Assembly (NCBI RefSeq): GCF_026210795.1
Contig: NC_089438.1
Span: 1,819,501-1,883,500, forward strand
DNA: 64,000 bases
Direction: 5' to 3'
Origin: Rhizophagus irregularis
Taxonomy: Eukaryota; Glomeromycota; Glomeromycetes; Glomerales; Glomeraceae
The notes under the pieces are model-generated. The model had not been told where the DNA came from. It was given only the letters and a program-made list of their open reading frames with translations, and ran no database searches. This document shows, one piece after another, positions 25,784-38,269 of the stretch. The position numbers were made by a program, and so were the translations under genes. Positions within the stretch are counted from its first letter, which is position 1, and every line of letters starts with the position of its first letter.

Positions 25784-26640
25784 GTTTGAAAAAGATATTT
25801 GAACGAGTGAAGATCTGATAAGAAATATCAATTAACTTTGATAATAAAAAAAGTATACGTAAGTTAATATGACGGCAATGTCATATGCTGATAATTTCGG
25901 CCTACATTAGTTGATGCAACAAATGAGTGATTATAAGCCCAATTAATCATGTGATACATGATACATTTAGTGATATGTACCAATTGTACAATTGTAACAA
26001 TTGTACCATGGTATGTAACACTGTAAATCTGTAAAATAATACAAAAAAGAAAGAACTTCTTTTAAGAACAAGTATAGAGTGTGTGGCTTGCATGAAAAGA
26101 ACGCCACGGTAGAATAGACATGCGACATGAAAACTTTCCACTGTTATTCACTGTTATTGTTGTTATTGTGGTGCATGTTTGTGGCAAGAGAAAGTATCTA
26201 TCGAATTTTTTTTTATTCATATCCATTTAAGAAAGAACACTTCTTATCAGAAAAAAATGATAATTAAAGTTTTGCCTAATCCTAAAATGAAACCATTACC
26301 GAATAATTGGTTAAAAAGGTTGTGATATCTATTAATAAGTTTAAAAAACCAATGAAATTTAAACAAAAACCTTCTTCCTTTATTGATACATTTTTGGAAA
26401 TAAGTTAAAAAATATTGTATTGTGAAACTGTGATAACGAACAAAAATGACTGCGGGATCTTATCTGTTATCTTTTTTTGTTCTGCGGAAGGATGTACAAC
26501 AACGACTACAACAATATTACGTAAATGTCAAATCATTTAAAATATGCACCGAATATTTTTAAAGAACATCAGAACAATGCTAACAAAAAGAGCGTCAAGT
26601 CAATGGAATGACGGCATTGTCGACGGGATGACGGGCATAT

Positions 26641-26664
26641 AGGATTATAGGATTATAGGATTAT
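26641..26664. repeat. Tandem repeat AGGATTAT x3
   Basis: Three perfect 8-bp units followed by AGGG. Confidence 0.85.
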
Positions 26665-26885
26665 AGGGTATTATGTATACAATTATGGTTAACAAAAATT
26701 ATCGACATTTTATTTTTTTTTTAAAAAAACAATACATTTTAAAGTTACATTTGAATTCCTTGCAGCAATTATCCTTAAAGGCATATAACCTGTGTACTAA
26801 TAATAATAATGAAAAAATTCGAAAACCTGGTAAATTAAAAAATACATAAATAATAAAATAAAAAAAATATATATAATATAATATA

Positions 26886-26918
<33 letters not shown>

Positions 26919-29897
26919 AAATAATAAAATAATAATAATTTATTTGCATTTAATATTAGTCAGAATGGTGCCATCATTTACACGTAATATTGCATATAAA
27001 CTATATAAACTTAAAAACTAATTTATAAAAATTGGCCAAGAATGGTGAACAAAAAAAAATCTTGCACCAGGTTTACTATTTATATACTTGATCATTTAAA
27101 AGTCTGGATTCTGGAATGATCGTGTCGCGTATATGTAACATGGGTATATCATTATATTATAATATACATAAATAAATAAATAATCAATTATAAGGTTACA
27201 TTAAATTACTGTAAGGAGAAAATTGATGATCTACATCGTTTCGAAACGTGTCGTATATATATATATTTTAAAGTAATTTATAATTGATAAACACGAAAAA
27301 AAACAAATATAAAGTTAACTTATTAAAAAACAGACGATTAGAGTAACACTGGATGCGTAAAATGAATTTCTTTTGCACAAATAAGAATGCTTCGTTAATT
27401 CTCTTGATTCCTTTATTCGTAAAATAAAATAAAAGAAAATTTTTATTCCCATCAACAAAAATTTGAATAAAAAAAATTTTTATTATGTGTGACCTTTTTT
27501 AATTTATCGCGTGGTTATTATTACGTTAATCAAATCGTACAAAAAGCGTAAATAGTAAATCATTCAAAAAAAAACAAAAAAAAAAATCATTTTAAAAAAA
27601 AAGGAGAATCGGAAATGCCGTGAAAAAACTTAATAAAAGAATAGGAAAACCCGAATTAATCCCAATGAGTAAATATGCATGCAAAAGAAATTATTATCTT
27701 TATATCAATATAGTAAATAACCTTTACAAGTTTATCGTTTACGTGTACGTTTCACGTATTTTTCAAGTAAATGTATATAACGTAATTCTGTAATATCCGA
27801 AGAAATTACCCAAACTTGGCTTTTTATTGATACCAATAAAAATCGTTTATTTCCGCTATGACCCGTTTTCATTCATTGTTAAATATCCAATATCGATTTA
27901 ACTATTCGGTAATTCGCGTATTAACTATCACGTGTGTGTAACTCAATGATCCTTTTTTATTTAATTAATTTATAGTTAAATATTCCCTTAAATTTTGTGG
28001 CTTAAAAAACAAATATAGTTTATTTAATAACTAAAAATATGAAACACAATAATTAAAGAGAGAATGATTTCTTATTTAATATATTTCATACCTAGAAAAT
28101 TAAACAAGAAATGTACAAGTTTTTTTTTTTTATGTTTACTATAAAGTGATAATGTGATAAAATCAAATTTACGCCATTTTTATCACATGAAGTGTAATAT
28201 CACGTGTAATTTTAAAAAAGTCGTGTGTTCTTTTAGAAAAATTTCTTTTTCTCACAATATTGTTTCCAATTTAGTTTTAGTAAGAAAGGTAAATATTATT
28301 TTAGAAAATGATCTACTATCAAAAAAGTGGGTTGACAACTTGTAATTTTTTTTTATTGAAATCTGATAATTGAAAGATAAAGGGAGAAATTTCAATAATT
28401 CAACCGAATATCATTATAAAACGGGTTCCGGTTTAACCATTCTCCTAAAGTAAAAAAATCAGCCAAATTTCCAAAATCCAACAATGGTAAAAAATTGAAT
28501 TATTTTATTATTTGTTTGAAAACAAACAAATTTTATTTTAATTCTTTTATGCTCTTGAGATTTCCCATTTAGTATAAAAAAAAAAAACAGTTACCGTTCT
28601 TCTTATTTTCTTTCTTTCTTTAAATTTAATTCGTACAAATATTTTTTCCTTTAAAAAAAAAAAAATATATCCCATGATCGTTATTATAATCACATAAATA
28701 AATGCAACGTAATCTACAATACATGCGTAATTATTAATAATAATATTTTAGAATCAATTGGAAAAAATGGAACGATGATAACGAAATTTACACAAAAAAG
28801 TATCATTTTAAGATGAAAAAAAATAAACACGCAAAATTAAAAGATTCGTTGTTCCAAAATTATTAGTTTAAAACAAAAAGCACAATAAATAAATAAAAAT
28901 ATTAAAGTGAAACAAAATTTTAATTTTTATTTGTTACAAAGTAACACCGGAAAAAAAATTATTTTATTTTTTTTTTCTCAAAATTTTTTTTTTTCCCAGC
29001 AGAAATAAAAAAGAAAAAAAAGAAAAAAAATTTCATTGAAAACGAAATGTGGGGGTGGCTGGAGAATTTAGATCCGCAGAAGATAAGAATTAGTTATTAT
29101 GACTCAATTACATTCCGGAATTAGCCCTCAAAGTTTAACCAAATTATAAACCTTGTGTAATAGATAAGATGTTGAATGGAATACTGCGGGAATTCAACCA
29201 ATTCATCCCGTCTCCAAAATAAATAATAATAATAATAATAATAATAAATAATAATAAAGATCGGAAGAAATTTATTGGAACAGGTTTGCTGGAAACTAAA
29301 ACTCCGTTGAAATTTTACACTAAACCAAATCTGTTAAATTGTTTATATTTGTCAAATGATATTTATTCCGTTGATCGTTTCCATCACATTAAAATATTAG
29401 CCACGGCATGATCTGACACTTGTCACCCACTTGTAACCATTTTTCAATAATAGGAAATTCCCGTTCATTCTCTATTCGCATATTTCTTTCCTTGGTTATG
29501 ATATTCCAAAATATTTCAAACTACTTAAAACATTTCCTTTTTATCAGATCAGGTCTGGATTATTAATTTAATTTATGTTGTGTTTCGATATAAAGTCAAT
29601 TGACCCTCCCGACTTCTCACGTATAGATAGATAAGTTTTTTAATTTTTATTGGTGCGAGTCTAAATTTTTTTTTTTTTTCATGACTCATTATCATCATAA
29701 TCAGTAATGCAAATAACCCCATTAATATTATCGGGCGTCAAATAAATTCTCTGATTCTCTAGTTGGGGTCAATAAACTTGATTAGGCAGTGTAACATTTT
29801 AATAGGCGTTGGGGCAATTTACGTTCATGTTATTTCCTTATAAGTTGCGTCAAATTGTGCAAATTTTGTTTATATGGTGTCATTGGTGTCATTTGGT

Positions 29898-29939
29898 GCG
29901 TCCTACCGTGGGCGTCCTACCATGGGCGTCCTACCGTGG
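29898..29939. repeat. Tandem repeat GCGTCCTACCGTGG x3
   Basis: Three adjacent 14-bp units (the middle one with one change, CCATGG), strikingly GC-rich inside an AT-rich desert. Confidence 0.9.
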
Positions 29940-30859
29940 GACTTTAATTTGATCTCCTTAATTGTTTCAACCGGAATTTGAATCCCGATAATGCATACAA
30001 CTTTTGAAAGAAGAAGATTCTCAACAATTTTCTAAATTAGTCTTCTATTATCCTTGGCGCCAAATAAAAAAAAAAAAATAATAATTTTAATATCTTAATT
30101 ACTTTTTTATTTATTTATTAATATATACTTTTAATTAATATATATATAATATATAATAAATATATATATATATTTTTTTTTTTTTACATTTTGAATCGGG
30201 ATCAAAAAAAAAATAAAGATAAGCAAAGAATAAAAAAAAGAATAAAAAAAAAATCGAAAAAATTAAAAATTATTAATCTCACGTAATTAAATTCCATGAA
30301 TTAACAATTACCCATTCGGCGTTTTTTTTCTCCCTTAGCCAAAAAATTATCTTTTAACTTATTTCTTGTAAGGGACATATTAAGAAATGCTAAGAGAGAT
30401 AAGAGTCGGTTTGCTTTGACTTTTCAGAATAGGAAAATTATTTTTCTTTTGTGTCATTGTTTATTTTTTTTTTTTGAAAAAAGTAAACTTTTTAAACCTT
30501 ATTAAAGAAAGTTGCTACTGCGGGATTAATTAATTAATCACAAATATATTGGGTTATTATTGACAGAATTTATTATCATTTCATTTGACTCTCCAAATTT
30601 GAATTCTTATTACACAAACTCAATAAAATTACACAAACTCATTATAAAATCACAATAAAATAAATGCAAACTGTTTTATATTATTAATACATAAATAAAA
30701 AAAATAAAAAAAAAGAAAAAGAAAAGGTATTAAAAAATATGTTGATCTTACATGAATATAAATGAGTTTATTTATGCTTATCTTACTTTAAATTTTATTT
30801 TATTATTATAAACTTAAATATGTTATTTTGTCTCGTAAGTAAAGGGGATTTTTTTTGTG

Positions 30860-30867
30860 TATAAATA
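30860..30867 (+). promoter_or_regulatory. TATA-like box upstream of the C2H2 gene
   Basis: TATAAATA, followed by a pyrimidine-rich leader (TTTCTCTTTGCTCCTCTG). About 560 bp before the first in-frame ATG of the zinc-finger gene, so either a long leader or an intron lies between. Confidence 0.4.
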
Positions 30868-31422
30868 TAGTAGCTATTTTTTGAATCAAAAAAATTTCCT
30901 CAGAAAACATTTTAGTTTCTCTTTGCTCCTCTGTATATTGGTATTTGATTCCTCTAAAAAACAAGTTTTAAACTCTTTATAAGAGTTTAAAAAAAAAAAG
31001 TATTTTTAAAACGTAAAGTTTCTAATTTTTTTTTCTTTTTCTTCGTACAAGAAATAGTAATAGTAATAGTATAATTTCTTAAGTATCAAAAAAAAAAAAA
31101 AAATTTTTTAAAAAAAAAATTGGTCCTCTTTTTTTTATTATTTATTAAAATAAATAGTAAACCATTTTCACTTCAAATTTTTCGTTAGTTTATATCACTT
31201 TATTAAATTTAGTAAAGTTGTTGAAACCCCGTCTGATTCAAAAAAAAAAAAAAAAAAAAAAAAACCTTTTTTAACTCACTTCTTTTTTTTTCTTTTTTCT
31301 CCTTCTTCCATTCTAGTTTTCTTACGTTTTTCGTGAACTCGGATACTACCACACACATTAATAACTTCGTTGTGGAGTCCGTTCCGAATAACAACCAAAC
31401 TCAAAATATTTTAAATATTTAT

Positions 31423-32922
31423 ATGTACGAAGAATCTTTCAACAACTTACCTTCCATTGAACTAATGCATTACACTTCTACTCAAACATCTACTGATAAC
31501 ACCAGCACTATTAACCCTGATTATATAAATAATTTGGATTTTAATATTTATTCTCAACCTTCTACTTTAACTACTGATTTTACTGAAAATGAACTATTCA
31601 ACTCTCTCTCTCAGATTGGCCCGCGAGCCTCACTTGTAAATCATCAAGAAGCAGAGATTGACGTCACTAATAATTATTCTGAAGATACCCCTCTAAATAA
31701 TCACTCTAATCACATTGTAGAAAATCATTTCCATTACACAACTCAAGACCAATCAAATTTCACTACAACTTCGCCACACGGATACTCCGAAAATAACATT
31801 ACAACTCCATTATTGGAACCTTATAACAACGGAGCTTTCTCCGTTCATTCTACACCACTTCTTCAAGACAGTAACCAACTCTTATTTTCTCCTTTAATAA
31901 ATACTTCTCCTGCCGCTCATAGCGACTTGTTATTGTTTGACGATATTGGTTCAACACCAACTTGTTCCGATTTTGGAACTCCTTATACAACTTCGGTTCC
32001 TTTAATTACTCCAAATACTCCTTATATCAATACTCCTTACGTCACTAGTAGTCCTTTTTCTGTTGCTTCTTCAACTATAAACACACCTTTTTTTCAAACT
32101 ACTTCTTTATTAGATACCCCTAATCTCGTTAGCGCTGACCCTGATTTATACGACGATAGTAGTAGGGGTTCTTGGTTTAGTTTATTTGATCCTATAAAAA
32201 CTTATAAAACTCCTTACGATTATAACCGTATTAATCAACCTTTTCATTCGTTAAATATGGAGTCTCTTACTCTTAATAATAATATTGATATTATTGATAA
32301 GAAAGTTGAACAAGAAAGTCCAAAGAGTGACGTTTCAACTCCTATTCATTCTGAAAAGAACAATGAGTCCATTGTTGATAACTCTTTAAATGTTTCGGTT
32401 GTTGATACTGTTGAGACTTCTAAAATCATTGAAGCTAACTCTGGAATTATTGAGACTATTAAAACTGAAGCTTTAAATGCGACTGATTCAAATCCTACCA
32501 CTCCAGTAGATAATTCAAAATTGGTTCCAATTAGACCTCGTCCTCAAGATGATGATGATTCTGGTGAAAATGATTCAACAAGAAGGAGCAAACGTCAACG
32601 AACAATGAGCGTTTCTGAAGAAAATGAAGATGAAAATGACGATGAAAGCGAAAAGAAATACAATTGTCCTGAATGTGGTAGAGGCTTCAATCGAAAGTTC
32701 AATATGCAAACTCATAGGTCAACTCATGATCCTAATCGTGTGAAACCTTTTGCTTGTGAACATCCTAATTGTGGTTCAAGGTTCACTCGAAAACACGATT
32801 TAAAACGTCATATAAACGGCATTCATAAAGGTGAAAAAGTTCATGAATGTAACGTATGTAGAAAACCTTTCTCTCGCAAAGACGCATGGAAAAGACACAT
32901 CGCTACTTGTGGCAAGATGTAA
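31423..32922 (+). CDS. C2H2 zinc-finger transcription factor
   Basis: 499 aa from the ATG at 31423. The frame is open upstream to about 31310 with protein-like text but no ATG (the codon at 31333 is GTG), so an upstream exon is possible. Residues 1-380 are low-complexity, rich in Ser/Thr/Asn/Pro with many TP and SP sites (TPYTTSVPLITPNTPYI), as in activation domains targeted by phosphorylation. An acidic run precedes three C2H2 fingers at 413-496: CPECGRGFNRKFNMQTHRSTH, then CEHPNCGSRFTRKHDLKRHINGIH, then CNVCRKPFSRKDAWKRHIATC (last ligand Cys). The architecture resembles fungal Crz1/Msn-type regulators but I cannot assign an orthologue. It probably acts in the nucleus on specific promoters. 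Confidence 0.85.
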   Translation: MYEESFNNLPSIELMHYTSTQTSTDNTSTINPDYINNLDFNIYSQPSTLTTDFTENELFNSLSQIGPRASLVNHQEAEIDVTNNYSEDTPLNNHSNHIVENHFHYTTQDQSNFTTTSPHGYSENNITTPLLEPYNNGAFSVHSTPLLQDSNQLLFSPLINTSPAAHSDLLLFDDIGSTPTCSDFGTPYTTSVPLITPNTPYINTPYVTSSPFSVASSTINTPFFQTTSLLDTPNLVSADPDLYDDSSRGSWFSLFDPIKTYKTPYDYNRINQPFHSLNMESLTLNNNIDIIDKKVEQESPKSDVSTPIHSEKNNESIVDNSLNVSVVDTVETSKIIEANSGIIETIKTEALNATDSNPTTPVDNSKLVPIRPRPQDDDDSGENDSTRRSKRQRTMSVSEENEDENDDESEKKYNCPECGRGFNRKFNMQTHRSTHDPNRVKPFACEHPNCGSRFTRKHDLKRHINGIHKGEKVHECNVCRKPFSRKDAWKRHIATCGKM

Positions 32923-34842
32923 GAAGTGTTGAAAGTATTGGTTATTAATTCTTTAAAAACAAAAAAAAAAAAGAACACCTCCCCTTTTAGTGGACAAAAA
33001 CAATCTTGCAACGATTGCAGCGTTATTTTTTATACGAGAATACAAAAAAAAATTATTAATGGACTTTCTGTTCTTTTTTATTTTTCATATTTATATATAT
33101 TTTTTATTTAGTCACAAAAAAAAAAAAAAAATTTGTTAGCCATAGTGAAAACCCATTTTCCCTTTTTTTTATATAGTTTTTTTTTCTCTTTTCTTGAAAA
33201 TAGCTTATCTTAATCTTTTTTTTTTTGATTAGTTTCTTTTTCTTGTAGTCTCAGAATTCACTAGTGGCAAAACAATGACAAATTTTGTCAAGAAAAAAAA
33301 AATTCTCGTCTCAAAAATATTTATCCTGCATCCCGGGCCGTGTTAGTGTTCGCATAATTTAAAATAATAAAAAAAAGATAATGCGTAAACATCAATAGGG
33401 CCGTTTACGGATTGCAATAAGGTTTAGAATTAAGGCTTTTGCATTAAAATGTTTTCGCCTTTACCTATTCCCTTCCGTTACGGTTGTAAGACGGCAGTTC
33501 TAATCTGTTAAAAAAAGAATCTTTAGATTCTTTCCGATTTAGTTCACTTCTCTTAGTATTAAAAAAAAAAAGAACATTTTTTGTTTACTTTGCTTCCCTT
33601 TATTAAGACCCCCTCTTCATTTGATATAGCTTAGCATTACTATTCTTATAGTCGCTTTTAGTTTTTTTTTATTTGAACATTTTTTTTTCAATATATTTTA
33701 ACGTATATATATTATCTTATCCCCCGTGATCTTTTTTGGGGAAATGAATTTTTGTTTAGGGAATATTAAGACTTAGATTTGAATCTTGAATCTTACCCAT
33801 TATTTCGTTTTGTTTTCTTTAATGAATGGAATTTTAAATTGAATAATGTCGATGAAAATTATCGATGAAGAAAAAAATGATGTTTTGTGAGAAATGCCAA
33901 CATGTTTGGGGATCAAAAAAGAGTAGTTACATCTGTGGTTTATTATAATTCCCCTTTATAATGTCCTGTTCGATTCGAATTTGTTCATGAATTTCTTGTA
34001 GATATAGGGAAAAAAAAACATCATCAAATTTGATACTTTGTTATAAGATTCCCTTCTCTTTTAAATAATTTTTCCCCCTGAATTTTTTTTTATAAATATT
34101 ATCTTCATATTATTTAACATTAAATTTTCTCTTTAAAAATAATTTTTTCTTTTTCTTTTCTTCCTCATTTTATATATGTATATATATATGTATATATGTA
34201 TATATTTTGTGAATTTTTTTTGATCAAAAAAAAAAAATAATAATAATAATTTTAGAGAACGTAGAGAGAATGTTTATATATAGAGAAAATTAATAAAAGA
34301 AAAAAATTATTTTATCGTTATTGACCTTTAAAAAAAAAAATAAATCTTTTTTTACATTTTTTTTGAATTGAATATTTTTTGATCGTTCAAGTAGTGTTTA
34401 AGTTTATATATCAGTACTATGTGAAAAAATCAAATGTTTATATATGTTTCTTTGATCTGCTGCGTAAAATTCGAAAGCTGCGTATAGATTATCTCTAAAT
34501 TTTTTCTCTCGCTGCGTCTTTATCTTAAAAAAAAATTCTTAAAAGTATTCCAAATACCTGGTAGATTTTTCTAGATAACCTGGAAACCGGTCAAGAGAAT
34601 TGCAACGGCCGCTGCATTGATAAAGCTTAAAATTAAAAGAACGAATAGGCGGAATAGTATAAAATTTCGGGTGGCTTAAACCGGCTGGTGGCTTAGCATA
34701 AGAGGATAGAAAAAATTATAAAAGGAGTGCAAATATTTTGACCTTTCTCTTCTACTTAACTTTTTTATTTCCAGTCCTCCGCTTTTTTCTCTTTCAATTC
34801 CCGCAGTTGGAGATTTGCGCAGTATAATCATTCAAAAAAAAG
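32923..34842. other. Gene-free region between the C2H2 gene and CSTF1
   Basis: Contains the 3' UTR of the zinc-finger gene and the CSTF1 promoter. Many T and A homopolymers; CTGCG occurs three times at 34458-34520. No coding or RNA gene recognised. Confidence 0.5.
34717..34724 (+). promoter_or_regulatory. TATA-like box of CSTF1
   Basis: TATAAAAG, 119 bp before the CSTF1 start codon and followed by a pyrimidine-rich stretch. Confidence 0.5.
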
Positions 34843-37800
34843 ATGGAAGAACAACAGAGTTTGGATCGTGAGGATGTCCTCTCTTTAATCACTAGGTGAG
34901 TTGTTAAAGCGAACTATTTAACCTACTTAACCTTTTTAAAAGGGTTGAAAGGATATCTTGGTATCTTGGTTGCTGAGAAAGTAGAAATATTTTTTATTTT
35001 GGAAATTGAAATTATAGTTTGGATTGGTTTTTTTTTTTGAGATTATTTGGTTATGTAGAAAGGTTGTAGACAGAGTTAAAGTGAATATACAAGAGAAATT
35101 ATAGAGAGAGAAATAGTTGAAGTAGGATAATAGGAAGAAGTACTATTTGACTTTCTTTATACGTAATGGTTAATAATTTTATTTTTGATAAAATTTTATT
35201 GATCCATTTTAAATATTTATCAAGTTTAATTGAGATGAAAAGAAATATCTGAATTAATTTTTCTTGTATAATTAATTATCAACACTTTTTTTTCTTTCAT
35301 CTTGAAAAAAAAAAAATAATAATATGTAATTTTTTAAGTAATTTTTTTTTAAATAAAGTGATAAAAGCTATAAGCAAAAAAAAAAAAAAGAATTCCTTTT
35401 TTAATGATTTAATGATTTATTCCTTTGTTTCTTTCTTCCTTTTTTTTTCTTTTATATTTTGCCATTTAATTAGTCAATTACGTTATTATGGATATACAGA
35501 GATTGCTCAAACTTTAACAGAAGAATCAAATATTCCTATGGATCAAAATGCTAGTACAGAATTATCTGATTTACTTTATGCTGCAACATATTCGTCAAAG
35601 GATGAAGGTTTATATATCTTTCTTTTTTAATAATATGTATATATATATTTTTTTTAATAAAACATGATTATTTAAAAATTATTTTCTTTTTCTTTTTTTT
35701 TTAGATGAAGATGATGATGATGATGATGAATATGATATTCCTGTAATAGTTGATGATATATCTTATTCTGATGATGAAATCCAAAGTGAAGATATCCCAA
35801 CAAAACATTTAACTGAAATAGATCCCGAAACGAATCATGGTAATTTATTTTAGAAATTTGAGAATTTAATATGATATGAACTCATATGAACTCTTAATGA
35901 TATGAACTCCTAATGATATTAATGATATGAATTATTAATGATTAAAATTCTTATAGAACCGAAACAGACTCCAAATTATAATCTTTGGTATATAACAACT
36001 CATCGAGCTGCAGCCACATGTGTAAGATTTAAGAAAGATGGTGCATAATTTTGTGGTTTTTTTTTCTGGTATTTATTAATCAAAATTAAATAGCGGTGAT
36101 GGCAATAGTACTTAAATAGTTTTGATGATAATTTTTTATTAGGAAAATTTGCGGCTACTGGTTCGGCTGATTCATCACTTAAGGTTCTTGATACTAGCAA
36201 GATGAAAAGTCATTCAGATGAAGATAGGCCCGTTATAAGGACTTTATATGATCATACTGGTGTAAGGCTTCTACTTTATTCCTTTCTTACCTGATTATTA
36301 TAAACTGTCAACAATGTTCATTATACAAAATATTATTCTTGTGTTGATCTTTTTAGTTAGATGATTTAATACTTAAAAATTCATTTTAATAATGTTATTT
36401 ATTAGATACTAACCATACTAACCTCTTTTTTTTCAAAAATTAAAAGCGTGTAAATGATTTATCATTTCATCCAAATGGACTTACATTGGCTTCATGTTCG
36501 GATGATCGTAATATAAAATTATTTGATATTGCAACACAAGGAATTAAACGATCATTTCGATTTTTACGGGTCAGTGAATTTTAATTCTATTTTTTGAGTA
36601 AAAATATAGAATGATATTTCTTTGATATTAATTCTATTAATTATTAATTATTATAAAAAAAAAGCTAATTAATAATTCTCGATATTTAACATTAATATAA
36701 CAGGATAAATATCCAGTCAGATCTATTGATTTTCATCCTACCGGAGAATATATGCTAGCAGGTCTTTTTTTTTTATTTATCTGGGGGGATTAGGGTTTCT
36801 TATTGTTGATAATAAAATTTTACTTTATTTATTATAGGTACCGATCATGAGGCTATCAGATTTTGGGATGTTCAAAATATTAAATGTTATATTCCATCTA
36901 ATTCACAATCCAATCATAGATTAAGTATAACTAAGGTAAGGTAGACAATTGTTATTAACGCGTTAAATGTAGTTTTTAACATTATAAAATCGATTTATTT
37001 GAACATTTAAAATCTAAAGATTCCTAACAATTCTCTTTTTTAAAAATTTTGATAGGTTCGATGGAATTCAAATGGTGGGAAATTCGTTACTTCTTCACTT
37101 GATGGTAGTATAAAGATATGGGAAGGAGAAAATGGAGATTGTATTCAAACGATAGATAATGCTCATAGTGGACAAGCAGTTTCAAGTGTAGAATTTTCCA
37201 AATCTGGGGCATATGTACTTTCTAGTGGTTGCGATTCTACATCCAAATTATGGGATGCTAATAATGGAAAATGTATTGTAACTTATGAAGGGGCTGTTCA
37301 TCGAGTAAGAAAAAAAAACATTGTTATGTAGTTTTTTTTTTCCAGAAATGCTTACTATTATTTATTTATAGAATAATCATGTACAATCTACTTTTTTGTG
37401 TGAAGAAGATTATGTTATTAGTAGTGATGAAAGTGATAATTCTATAATTTGTTGGGATTCACGTACTGGAAAATTACTTACACGTTGGTCTGGTAAGTTT
37501 TTTAAAATTAATTTATTATTTATTAAATTAATTCAAGTTAGTTAATTGTAATTATTTCCTTTTTTTTTTAAAAAAAAAACAAAGGTCACACAGGAATTGT
37601 TAGATATGTTGCCGCTTCACCTACAGAATCAGGATTTATGAGTTGCGGGTAATTTTTTTAAATTTAATTTAATTTATTCGTTCAAAAAATTAACGATGTA
37701 AATAATTTTTTTATTAAATCAAAATTTTTTTCTATTAGGGATGATTTTCGCGTTAGGTAATTAAAATATTCCTTTTTTTCTTTTTTTTTTGCTACAATAA

Positions 37801-37868
37801 TTAAAAAATTGACATCATTTAAAAAATGATTTATTAGGTATTGGAATTTGGATCCGATGCAATCTTAA
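34843..37868 (+). CDS. CSTF1: Cleavage stimulation factor 50-kDa subunit (CstF-50), WD40
   Basis: Pre-mRNA 3'-end processing factor. Thirteen exons: 34843-34895, 35474-35607, 35705-35839, 35957-36040, 36143-36261, 36447-36569, 36704-36761, 36838-36935, 37056-37304, 37372-37492, 37585-37648, 37739-37756, 37838-37868. Sum 1,287 nt, 428 aa, close to the family's usual ~430. Residues 10-50 (LITSQLRYYGYTEIAQTL) form the N-terminal dimerisation/LisH-like region, an acidic linker follows (DEDDDDDEYD), then WD repeats from about 140 (ATCVRFKKDG, VNDLSFHPNG, IKIWEGENGDCIQT, YWNLDP). Exon 12 is only 18 nt and is needed to keep the last WD repeat in frame. The gene is convergent with the clock gene downstream. 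Budding yeast lacks a CstF-50 orthologue, so its presence here is an ancestral trait. Confidence 0.92.
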
Positions 37869-38269
37869 GAGATTTTTTTTGATAGTATCAAGAAAAAATA
37901 AAAAAAAGAGTTTTTTAGCTTTTCTCGGCTTTTTTTTTTAAAATGATTTCAATTAATTAATAAAAATTTTATTTTTTAAACAAAGCTTATTATGATTATT
38001 ATTATTTGTTAAAATTGATGTCTAAGAAAAATCTTACTAGATAAACCACAATATATTATATATATACTGCTGATAAATAAATAATTTAGAAGGAAATCTT
38101 ACCTTGTTTAACTAATAAATCTATCACGCAGAAAATAATATGTCCCTCATGGCCCATAATAAACTAATTCTAATTTTTTTTTTATAACATACATGGAATA
38201 GAATATGTACAATAAAGTTCCCAAAAAAAAAGAAAAATTTTATCATAATTTTAATTTGTTTTACATATT

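Larger units (their letters stand above)
25784..31422. other. Long gene-free AT-rich region
   Basis: About 5.6 kb between the divergent beta-2 and zinc-finger genes. I see no credible ORF, tRNA or rRNA. It holds many A/T homopolymers, (TA)n and (AAT)n tracts, a 3x8-bp repeat at 26641-26664, a 3x14-bp GC-rich repeat at 29898-29939 and a TATA-like box at 30860. The last 560 bp are probably the promoter and leader of the zinc-finger gene; a pyrimidine-rich tract ending CTAG near 31315 looks like a splice acceptor, so a 5' UTR intron may reach into this region. Confidence 0.55.

Noticed and set aside
25784-31422. tRNA or snRNA genes in the gene-free region
   Set aside because: No B-box-like GGTTCRANYCC with matching cloverleaf, and no Sm-site context, could be found by eye.
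35358-35630. 90-aa ORF with hydrophobic start as a separate gene
   Set aside because: Its C-terminal half is exon 2 of CSTF1 and the first half is intron.
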